Assembly (NCBI RefSeq): GCF_021462225.1
Contig: NC_061816.1
Location: forward strand, 1,372,731 to 1,436,730
Source of the DNA: Girardinichthys multiradiatus
Taxonomy: Eukaryota; Chordata; Actinopteri; Cyprinodontiformes; Goodeidae
Length of the DNA: 64,000 nt
Direction: 5' to 3'
Both the position numbers and the translations under genes were made by a program. Below are positions 12,001 through 24,000 of this stretch, in pieces (the stretch's first letter is position 1; the number at the start of each line of letters is the position of its first letter). The notes beneath the pieces are model-generated. The model was given only the letters and a program-made list of their open reading frames with translations, did not search any database and was not told the origin of the DNA.

Positions 12001-15000
12001 CTTCCAGTGTTTCCTCCTAGATTCTCTGAGCAGAATCCAGTTGCCAGGGATAAAGGACTGGAGGGTGGAAGTGGCTGTTTCTGGTAATGCAGCCTTCACC
12101 GTCTGTGAAACTTGAGAAAACACAGTGGACAGGTTTTGACAGTAAAACAACATCCTATCTTCACAGAAAAAATTGATCTTGGCAATAACTCCATGTTACT
12201 TTATTGACATTCCTCCCTTCTGATGCAGGGTCCAACCCATGCGACAATTCAGCAAAAAGTTTGAACAAAAATGTTTTAGTAACCAAGATCACATTACATA
12301 GAACCAAAGAAATGAATTCTGACATAACTATGTGTCTCTATGAATTTAACAAAAGCAACATAAATAAAATCCAGATGTTTTTAACTGTAACTCAGTTCCA
12401 TTAACAACTAAACACAAACTTCAGTTATTCAGTTCATCAATGTCTCACTTAGAAATAAGTCACACATCTTCCTGATTTGTCTTGTGTGAAGATAACTATT
12501 AGATTAATGGATATCTAATGTAATTTTGATGCATACACTCTACAAATTTAATCTAATAAATAATTCCTGTCAAATATGAAATCATAACTCTGATTCTTTA
12601 TCAAAAATATATTCCTTACTTTTGGCATATCTTGAACTGTCAGCTAGCTTAATGGCACCAGGGAAAACTTTCAATCTAATAAATCACCAATGATCCTGTA
12701 TGTAAAACTAATTCTTCAAACTAGTTTAAACTATTTCATTAACCTTTTAATAGTAAAACACATAAATCTAAAAGTCATGCTACATCCTTAATTATTATAC
12801 AAAAAATATGTTTTTAAGGCAACAATCACTACAAGCATTTTGATTCTATTGTCTCTTAAACAGTGTTAAAACTCAGGAAGGGAGGTGCTGAGCGTTTCCA
12901 TGACAGCAAAGGCATGAACCAACCTGGTAGGTGGGCGGAGTCAGGCAGAACTAACCTCTGATTGGCAGCCTATGGGCGGAACCACAGTTTCTTCATTCCA
13001 ACCCATCTTAGTGAACCTTAAACTGCAAAACTATTAACATGAACCTACCTCAGAAACAAGCTGCTTCTTAACTCTCCTGAAAACTCAAAGTTTAATCAAT
13101 CTTGGAATTAGAAACATTATTCTAAACATGGATTATTGTTTCATGCAACATATATAACAAACATTCATTCCAACAAAACAAAGACAAAACATCAAAGACA
13201 GACAAATGGCCAAATTTGAAACTTCAAGAATTAAAATAAATTTTTAACAATCTCTTTTCAGAATATGTTTTCTCAGCCATATCTTTTAATGCTATAATTG
13301 ATCAATTTTGTTATAACAATCTTCAGATGAGTGCACATAATCCAAAGAGATCTCAAAGTATTTAGAAGCACAGCAATAGTTTTCTCTTAAATGAATCCAA
13401 ATTCATTGATGCTGAAACCTTTTGCCAATTCTTTGTACTGTAACTGTGATAATAATAATTACAACCCTGTGGGTTATTTTCATAGTTCCCCTTTTTGTTT
13501 GGCTCAATTTGATCGCAGCTGTATTCCAGAATTTCTCTGCTCAGGTTAAATGCAAAGAAGTATTTTAAACCGGCGTTGACATTTTTATGTTATACCCAAA
13601 CAAAACAAAAACTGCAGTGTTTGACTTAATCAGAAATTAAGATAAGAAGCTTGATTCCAAACTGGACTTTTTCCCACATAGTGTTCAAAGGGAGAACACA
13701 TATAATTTTCCTTAATTTGACTATTTAAATTTTGAGAGTTGGGGAGAAAATTATTACTATTACCCCTCTTTAATAATCCAAATGCTGATAAATGTTCAGA
13801 TATTTTATGATATAGTAATCTGAAATTACCCTGTGTACCTTTCTACTCCTATGTATTCTTTTAATCTTTAAACCCTAAGAAATCAAATAAGGAGACTGGA
13901 GTTTGAGCCGGCCATCCTGTTAAGTGTTGAGAGCCTTTATTTCTTTTCTTTTCCTAAAATGAAGGATTTTCTTATCTTTATTCCGTTATAAAAATCCTAA
14001 CCTTGGTTCCAAAACAAAACTCTTCAACCCCAATCTGTGTTCCCCAGAATAGAAATCTTGAGTATTATTGCATTTCAAAACCACCAAATGACAGGAACCC
14101 CTCCTTGGCTTAGATCTATTTTAATAAGTAATTGGTCTACCTTTAATTAAATATTATAATTTTATGGACCCAAAATCTATGGCTTGCGGGCTTCAGGAGT
14201 CCAGGAACCACAGGTTGAGTATTGCTGCAATGAACAATGATGTTAGCTCTCTTGGAGGATTGGGTAAATATCCCCAAACCTGTTAGTGTATTATTTCTTG
14301 CTTGGACAATAATCAGATTTAAAAATCACTAGTTCACAGCTCCTTATTTACCTCAGATCATATTTGCTTCTAACACAGTTCATAAGAAGCTTCAGACAAC
14401 ATTATGCTAAAAAGCCAAAAACAAAACAAAAATACAGATCTGTTTTAAAATAAAGAAAAAGCATGCTTACAAACTTGGTACTGTGGTGGAAAATAACTCC
14501 ACGGTTCTGAAGGCATGCAGAGTCTTTTAGGGAACATGAGATTAGTTACATTTTTGTGTGGTACCACTGTCCAATCAAATTCTTTTTACCTTCAAAAATA
14601 ACCCAATTTTTCCCATTCTCATTTTAAAGGTTTGTTTTACCAAGGAAAATGTGTTTAACAAAACCAATTACTCTGAAAAGTCTCAAGAGTTTTAGCCAGT
14701 GATATCTTAGAAAACAACAAGTGTTTTAATATTTCTGTGCAGCACAGAACTGATTAGGTGTCCTTTCCTTCCCCAAAGGGAAAGAAACTGCATGACCAAG
14801 CCTTTCATAGTTTTTTGTCAGGACCTGATATAAGGTACAGTGTAAATAAACATGTAAATACTGTGTCAGAGACTGTATGAAGACCATCTGCAGTAAAACT
14901 AAGCCTGTTTTAATGAGGTCTCTACCCATTAGATTTATGGGATACAAACTCTGACAACAGAAAATAATACCTGAAGGAGAAACCCATCAGGTTTTACGCA

Positions 15001-18000
15001 TGCAATGGTTTTAAAAATGCTCCTTCATGAGATCTGTCCTGAGAATAACATAGAAACACATGGTTCCTGCTGAGTTTTAGAGATGTTGTAACTTCCTCTG
15101 CTTTTTAATAACTTTTAATAACTAGAATAATTGACCCTGAATATTCCACGACGAAAGAGAACTTGCTTCTCTAAAAGAATTAACTGGAAAGTATCAAATG
15201 AGCTAAATTATCACCCTTTTGAAGATACTTTTCTAACCCTAAAATAATATTTTAAACCGCTATATCTGTCAACGTCAAGCAAGCGTGTCACATGAGCAGC
15301 GGTTAATAAGCGTTCTTCATTGCAGAAAATAGGAAAAGATTTATGCAAATGTGTGTGTGTTTGTACGTTACCCCATCAGTTTCTAAATCGCTCCAGAGTC
15401 AGACTATCATTGCATACAGTCCTCTATCAGTCCAAAAACAACCCAAGCCTTTCAGGTGTGTTGGTGGGATATTCAATCCTTATTTGTTCACTTTAACTTC
15501 TCCAGGAGGGAGAAAGAACTTTGCTCTGGCCTGTTTCTCTTCTGCCCGCATAAGATGTGCTTTCAATATAAATCCAGTGTATGGCTCTTCTGGCTCTGGC
15601 AAACAGCATGGATCGTTGTCCATCTCAGTGGTGCCAGACTTTTTCTGAGTTTCGTTCTGGTAGAAACTCACACTGTTATTTGCAGCAGCAGGCAGGCAGG
15701 CAGGCAAGCAGGCAGGCTCCCTCCCTTTCAGGCCATGCTGGAGAAGCGTCTCTGGTGGAGTAGCCATGAGAACGGCAGGTTTCTAAAGTCCAGACTCAAA
15801 AACGCAGATGTTGCACTCAAATCCCATATATGTGTGTATATGGGTGTGTGAGAGGCATAAGACAAAGTTGAGTATAGGTTCAGATTTTGCACACAGAAAT
15901 ATTATCAGTTATTCAGTCAGTTGTCCACCATAACATGCACTATACTCCTTTCTTTTCCGACTGATCGCAATATTTAAGACAAACGAAACTTCCTGCAGAA
16001 AAGTTTAACTCTTTAACACCTTAATTGATGCACTCTGTGCTTTTTAATCTTTTTCTTATGTTTTTTTATTTTTCTCATCTCCATCCATTAACTGTTTTAC
16101 TTGAAACTATTTAAACTATTTAACTTATTTACACTCAAACTTCCACTCTGTGAAAAACCAAACTTATCTTCCCAAGTTAAAGCACATTTAACACAATCAT
16201 CCCCACCTTTTCCTTTTGTTGTGGAATTTTCTTATCAAAGTGTGTAGAAGTTGACTCATAACAAGAGAAAATCCGGACTTTGTCTTTATAAGTTTTATTC
16301 AAAGGCATTCAGCGTTTGAATGACTCTGTCACCGAGCAAGTCAGTTAGGCAGAGCCCCGATCAACAGTTACACACAGTATTTATACCAGAACATGACAGT
16401 GTTATCTCAACTTCAAAGAGTCTGTGTTTTACGACCCCAGACCCTTCCCGGGTTCAGAGGTGACAAAGTTATCTAGGAACAACCATCTGCTCTTCCCCAC
16501 ACATCACCCTAACAAATGGGTTTTAACCATTAAACATCTGATAATGGCTTTTACAGCTTCATCCTCTAACACAGATGCTCAGAGGAGTGAGGTAACCCAA
16601 AGGTCATACACTTTGGAACACTTACTACAAGAATTTCCATCACACTTTCCTTTTTTAGGAGATGATGGTTAATATGTAATAAAAAAAAATATAATTATAA
16701 TAATAATACAGAGCAACTTCTCACCCAGATATATTTGTAGAGTATGAATGTCCCAGATAAAAGGTATTTTTAATCTGGGCAAAAGAAAACAGGACCAATA
16801 GAATCTTGCTAAGATTCTTCCAAAAATGTTTAGTCCTCCAAACACACAACAGCATTCACACAGTTAGTATTTTAACATATTTATGTCCCTTCAGCAATAT
16901 GTATGGTCGACCTAGCTTAGTTTATGAGCTCCCTTATTATTCAACATTTAATTTCATTTCCTTACGGCGAAATGTTACCAACCTAATTATCCAGTTCACT
17001 TTACGGCGGAACCACCTAGTCGTTTTTAATCTCCTTACGGTGAGATCCTACCTAAATTTATCACTATTCCTTTGCGGCGAAATAAAACCTTCCCAATGCA
17101 GTGTCCTTACCGGCGACACACTACCAACGACTTTTAAGTACTTTTCTTCTTTTATTTCTACGTCTGTTCCCGGAGATCCGCCAGTCACTGCAAAGAAAGA
17201 TAAAATCAGTTTAGTTCTTATAATATCCGGCTCGAAGGACCAAATTAATGGTAGGTATTATTTAGTCAACTCAGAGGCAAGAACGATACAGTCAATTTAC
17301 TTGCAAGGGTAGCTCTGCAGTACAAACTACGAAGTATTAGCCCCCTCTCTCTTTATTTATACATGCTTGGTCACACACAGTTCAAACAACATTCAGGGTG
17401 GGTGTGTGTGTGGTTGTGTGTGTGTGTGTGTATGTGGGGTCAGAAAGGTTAGGGTTCATTTGTCTTGATTATAAACAAACAGAGGAAGTGGGGACCTGGT
17501 ATGAATAGCCCCCAGATGCTACTAATAAAAGCATAAAAGTATAAAAACATAAAACATAACTCACTCTTGTCCCCGTCTCCCTTCCTGTGACATGAAAGGA
17601 GGGAAAAGTACTTAGAGCAGACATGAGTGATAAACAATATAAAAGTTTTAAAAACCCTAACAATTATCGTCTGTTCATGTTTGATATTTTCATTCGTGTT
17701 GTATGCATTGTTAAATCTAATATATTGAATTGATTTTACATTATATCAATTTTGTTCAAAGTTTTTCCGGCCATAGCAGCAGGGAAGCTCTTGTGGAAAT
17801 CCCAATGGCCGAATGTCTGCATAGCGGTAAGAGATTTCTCTACAGATTTAACCTGCAGATAAATGCTGAAATGATTTCAGTCTCAAGAGCAGAAAAATAA
17901 ATATTTCAATGCTTTATTCAGATGATTTTGTTTTATTATTACTAATATTTTGTCTTCGTTCAGGGTTTTTTTCCTCAGTTTGTCAACGTGAACTTAAATC

Positions 18001-21000
18001 TGGTCTGAAGAAGAGGTTCCAGTGTGTGTTTGAGGGGATCGCTAAAGCAGGAAGTCCAACCCTTCTGAACCAGATCTACACAGAGCTCTACATCACAGAG
18101 GGAGGGACTGGAGAGGTCAATGATGAACATGAGGTTAGACAGATTGAAACAGCATCCAGGAAACCACACAGACCAGAAACAACCATCAGACAAGAAGACA
18201 TCTTTAAAGTCCCAGCTGGAAGAGATCAGCCAATCAGAACAGTGATGACAAAGGGAGTGGCTGGCATTGGGAAAACAGTCTTAACCCAGAAGTTCACTCT
18301 GGACTGGGCTGAAGACAAAGCCCACCAGAACATCCAGTTCATATTTCCATTCACCTTCAGAGAGCTGAATGTGCTGAAAGAGAAAAAGTTCAGCTTGGTG
18401 GACCTTGTTCATCACTTCTTTACTGAAACCAAAGAAATCTGCAGCTTTGAACACTTCCAGGTTCTGTTCATCTTTGATGGTCTGGATGAGAGTCGACTTC
18501 CTCTGAACTTCCACAACAAGGAGATCCTGACTGATGTTACAGAGTCCACCTCAGTGGATGTTCTGCTGACAAACCTCATCACGGGGAAACTGCTTCCTTC
18601 TGCTCTCCTCTGGATAACCACACGACCTGCAGCAGCCAATCAGATCCCTCCTGAGTGTGTTGGCATGGTGACAGAGGTCAGAGGATTCAATGACCCACAG
18701 AAGGAGGAGTACTTCAGGAAGAGATTCAGAGATGAAGAGCAGGCCAGCAGGATCATCTCCCACATGAAGACATCAAGAAGCCTCCACATCATGTGCCACA
18801 TCCCAGTCTTCTGCTGGATCACTGCTACGGTTCTGGAGGATGTGTTGGAGACCAGAGAGGGAGGAGAGCTGCCCAGCACCCTGACTGAGATGTACATCCA
18901 CTTCCTGGTGGTTCAGACCAAAGTGAAGAAGGTCAAGTATGATGGAGGATCTGAGACAGATCCACACTGGAGTCCAGAGAGCAGGAAGATGATTGAGTCT
19001 CTGGGAAAACTGGCTTTTGATCAGCTGCAGAAAGGAAACCTGATCTTCTATGAATCAGACCTGACAGAGTGTGGCATCGATATCAGAGCAGCCTCAGTGT
19101 ACTCAGGAGTGTTCACACAGATCTTTAGAGAGGAGAGAAGGCTGTACCAGGACAAGGTGTTCTGCTTCGTCCATCTGAGTGTTCAGGAGTTTCTGGCTGC
19201 TCTTCATGTCCATCGGACCTTCATCAAGGATGGAGTTAATCTGATGGTAGACCAAAAAAACATTTCTGCTTGGTCTAAATTATCTAAGAAACCAAATCTA
19301 AAAAGTCTCCATCAGAGAGCTGTGGACAAGGCCTTACAGAGTCCAAATGGACACCTGGACTTGTTCCTCCGCTTCCTCCTGGGTCTTTCAGTAGAGACCA
19401 ATCAGACTCTCCTGCAAGGTCTGCTGACTAAGACAGGAAGTAGCTCACAGACCAACGAGGGAACAGTTCAGTACATCAAAAAGAAGTTCAAACAGAACCT
19501 GTCTGCTGAGAAAAGCATCAACCTGTTCCACTGTCTGAATGAACTGAATGATTGTTCTCTGGTCCAAGAGATCCAACAGTCTCTGAGTTCAGGAAGTCTC
19601 TCCACAGATAAAATGTCTCCTGCTCAGTGGTCAGCTCTGGTCTTCATCTTACTGTCATCAGGAGAAGATCTGGATGTGTTTGACCTGGAGAAATACTCTG
19701 CTTCAGAGGAGGCTCTTCTCAGGCTGCTGCCAGTGGTCAAAGCTTCAAACAAAGTTCTGTAAGTTCTGACAGAACAGTAAAATAAAATTGACCAGTTTGA
19801 GCCGTAAGGTTTCTCAACAGTAAATGACTGGTCGACAAAATTGGTTGGCCACATTTTGAGTCACTAAATTTGAAAGAAGGAAGCGCTTACCTAACTCAAA
19901 CTGAATGAGCCATCTCTACCATTCAGCTGAATTATATGATGCTAAAAAGATCTGCCGAATGACACTGTGATGGTAAATGTGTTCATCTTCCCTTCCTCAA
20001 ACCAGGAAGTCAAAATAAAAAAATATGAAACACAACACTGTTTTTGGTAAAACTTTGAAAGGTATGGCTACTTTTTTGGCATACTTTGGTGATCCAGACC
20101 TTACTAAACAAAATTATGACCCTTGATGCAGCACAAACACTGTAATTATATGTTTAAATACTTTTTAAAAATGTGGTTGACCAAATGGTTGGTGGGCTGC
20201 ACAGTGGCGCAGTTGGTAGCACTGTTGCCTTGCAGGAAGGAGGTCCTCAGTTCAATTCCCAGCCTGGGGTCTTTCTGCATGGAGTTTGCATGTTCTCCCT
20301 GTGCATGCGTGGGTTCTCACTGGGTCTCTGGGTTCCTCCCACAGTCCAAAGACATGCCTGTTAGGTTAATTGGTCACTCTAAATTGTCCTTAGGTGTATG
20401 AATGAGTGTGTGCTTGGTTGTTTGTGTGTTGCCCTGCGATGGACAGGTGACTTGTCCAGGGTGTACCCCACCTCCTGCCCATAGACTGCTGGAGATAGGC
20501 ACCAGCTCCCCCGTGACCCACTATGGAATAAGTGGTAGAAAATGACTGACTGACTGACTGACCAAATGGTTGATTTGTCACTTCATGGTATGAGTAGGTA
20601 ATGTAATTAACATTAATAATTTGCTGTGAAATCAACTTACTTGAACCAACTAGTTTATTTGTTTCTGTAAAAAACACTCATTAGGTGTTAGTACATCATG
20701 ATGATGGGGAAAGCATTTTCCTACTGTCAACCAGTGGAGCAAGGTCTAAAATAAAGATCACTACCCCATACCCATCAGTCATCCCTGCTTACAATGTGCC
20801 AAAGGGAGGAAGTGACTCTAGCTATGTCCAGGAGAAGGTATATTCCCCTATTTGAATACACCATTGACCTATGCATTGCAAATTCCTGGCTGGTCAACAA
20901 GAAGGACTGTACCCTTCTCAACCAAAGATTTATTTCTCCAAAACGTTTCTGCCTTGCAGATGCCCACAGCTTTAACCAAGCCAGTAAGCCAGTATCCGAA

Positions 21001-24000
21001 GTTGCAATCCAAAGATACATCCTATGCCCTAAGGCTTTATCAAGGTGGAAATGACAGAAATGCAATGTTTTCTTGTCTTTGAATACTAACCAGGAATGCT
21101 TTGTAGAATATCACCAAAAGTAAATGTCTAATGCCCAAAAAGCAGTATTATAACACCTCACAGTGTCAGTTATACAAAATAAACATCAGTATCAGTATCA
21201 GCCAAAATTGGAATCAGCCAGAAAACTGCAATCGGTGCACCCTTAGTTTTATTCCATCAAAATTGTTCTTTTTCATTTTGATCTCTGTCTCTTCAGATTG
21301 AAGAACTGTAACCTCTCAGAGAGAAGCTGTGAAGTTCTGGCCTCAGTTCTCAGCTCCCATTCCTCAAATCTGAGACAGATGGACCTGAGTAACAACAAGC
21401 TGCAGGATTCTGGAGTGGAGCTGCTGTCTTCTGGACTGAGGAGTCCACACTGCAAACTGGAAACTCTCAGGTCAGAACATTATTAATGCCTTCATTAGTC
21501 TAAACATTAGTTTGATACATGTGTGCCTTATGAATACACCCTTGTTTTGTACCCGAATACATGCAGAAGGTTTATATGTGGAACTAATTTCCCTTTTCCA
21601 CTGGCTTGAAGATCAGATATTTTACAAACAGTGGTGGCAGGTTCTTCTCAGACCAAGACATGACTTTCAAAGGTGGTAACTTTTTTAATCCATGCAGACC
21701 CCATTTTTTTCACTTTTTCTTTTCAAAGTGTATACATGTTTCTGTTTGCTGTATTGTTTTGTGTTTTCATATTTATTACAATTAACAGTTGAACAAATAC
21801 CAAAGGAGCACAAAATGTTATCACTTTCAAGTAAAAATGTTTTTAACAATGTAGGCCTAAAAACAACTCATTTAGTATGGCCCAAAACTCTTACTGTAGA
21901 ACTTTATACACATCCACTTAATGCAATATTTAAATATTTCCTTATATCAACCAATTATGATTTCATAATAAATTTACACATACAGTGTCTGTGAGAAAAA
22001 GACAATCAGACAAAAATATTTTTGGAGCATTTCACAAATATTTTACATTTTACTATATTTGACAATGTTTTCTGTCTGCATGTAGAACAGGAGTGGCTGT
22101 AGCAAGGAGATGATGTGATCTGAAATACCTTTTTATGGGACTAGCTACTATAGGATTAAATGTTTGATTTTGACTGAATTATAGAACCAGATAATGTTGA
22201 TGTCATGATGTAAATTCAGGTAGAAGCAGAGAGGGTTTTCTATTGTTATCTGGGCCAACAGCACAGGTGAAAGTCCCTGTATTCTCTGTCCCTCATTGTG
22301 ACTCTGAAGCTGAGTCAACCTCTACCTAATGTTTTACTGGGTGAATATTATTCATTAGCTGTATCTTAAAATTATACCTTACAGAGTCAGTATTTAGTGT
22401 TTTACAGCTATCTTCAGCCTGGATATCCAGCTCAGCCTGTTCCTGTGTACACATGCTCCTGGCTCCCACTCTGCAGCTCTGCTGCTGCTCAGAAATGAGG
22501 TGTCAACCTTATTATCGCGCTCTTTGTAGGTCTCAGGGTCATCTTTTGGGTAATGAACGACGGCAGGCAGACAAATCAGGACTAAATTGGCTTTAAGGAA
22601 TTCTCAAGTTGCATGTCAATCATTGTGAGGTTAGGTGGAGCAGAAAGTGATTATAGGGAATACAGCAGAAACAAGATAAAAACAAATATGATACTTCAGG
22701 TCATGATATAGGGGAATTTGTGTATAAATTTGGGAGTTTTAGGGACAAATAAAAAAAATAGTTGTGTTATTGAACACCTGATAATTGTATTGATCATTTT
22801 ATTAGGATCATTTGTATAAAAAACAAAATAATCAGATTGAAAATTTATATAAGCATCTTGGTGATTAAGTTGTATTATATTCATTTTTGTTTTAATTTAC
22901 TCATCAAAAAGCTTACAGAAATGTTCAATAAAGGAGTTTGATGTAATTTCATTGTTTTGTTACATGCATGAGAAATTAATGTCTAAAACTGTCAGCTGAC
23001 ACTAAAAAACTACCCTGTAGATATCTTTGACATTTACTATAAAGAAGAATACGAAAGAACTACAGAAAGTAACAGTGATGATGAATTTTTCATTTTACTA
23101 ATCCTGGGTTCTTATTCAGTCATTAATACATGCTAACTCATGGATTAAAAATCTTTCTAGTAATTGTTCATAGAAAAATAACAGCAAACAACATACAAGA
23201 TTTATTTTCCTGTATTTCATAACATTACAACCACCAAATGTCCATAGATAGTTTCTGTAGACTAGCTCCCATGCAAGTCCCATCTGGCGGATGAGAAAAG
23301 TATTACAGCGACAACTCAGATTTCAAAATTGCATGTCGGTCTTCACTTGTTTCAGTTATTGTGCATTTTTCTCTCTTTTGACTTAAAAGACACTATAATT
23401 AATATTGAGATAATTACAGAAGCAAACATTAAGTGCTGCAGAATATATGAAATCCATCAGAAAAAAACATCAGATCTCTTTTCAGCACAGTTGACCTGTT
23501 ATGAATTAGTGCAGTCTGCAGTTCTACTTCTCTTATAGGTGGCTGGAGTTTAAATTAACTGGATAAAAAAGAGTGGGGGTAGGGCCTGTAATGTATGAAG
23601 TTATTGTTTTATTGTGAAAAGCATGGGGGCTTCCGGTCTGGATATAGAAGGATGAATAAAGTACGCAGTATGGCTACCACCCGATCTACAAGTCTGTCCT
23701 CATGTTTCATGGTACACTACAAGGCATAACATGGTGTCAGACGTTTGAATGGGAGAAACACAGCGAGTATGGCTCACTTTAAACCCCCACCAAACTTAAA
23801 CCTGCAGGGGAATCTGGCAGAAAATTGGAAGACATGGCTTCAACGATACGAGCATGTTGCCGGAGAAGAAGCCATTAAATGAGTAACACGTTTGTCTTTG
23901 CAAATGATGAAAGGAATAAAATAGCTCCATTGAAGCAAAACTTCCAAGATTACTGTGAGCCCAGAAAGAATCTGCCATACATCAGACACATGTTTTTTAC

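Larger units (their letters stand above)
9582..17662 (-). mobile_element. LTR retroelement (ERV-like), 8.1 kb, minus strand
   Basis: Two long terminal repeats, 9,582-9,969 and 17,249-17,662, flank a gutted interior. Ends are TGTTAGG...CCTAACA (right copy starts TGGTAGG). A perfect 5-bp target duplication ATTAT lies at 9,577-9,581 and 17,663-17,667. Orientation is minus: next to the left LTR the minus strand has a polypurine tract (AAAACAGGGGGGAC), and next to the right LTR it has a primer-binding site matching a tyrosine tRNA. No full gag, pol or env ORF remains; only an integrase C-terminal remnant is readable. A hAT element has inserted inside. The LTRs differ by few substitutions plus TG-repeat and short indel differences. 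It lies in the NLR intron, antisense to the gene. Confidence 0.85.

Noticed and set aside
15343..15851. ORFs of about 100-130 codons on both strands
   Set aside because: They overlap in several frames across a GGCA microsatellite inside a dead LTR element.
16806..17312. 168-codon plus-strand ORF
   Set aside because: Antisense to the element, crosses the spaced leader repeats and the LTR edge; no motif.
17909..17978. ATG at 17,909 as start of the NLR protein
   Set aside because: Lies in intron sequence before the acceptor; the family begins far upstream. Kept only as a possibility if the 5' exons are not used.
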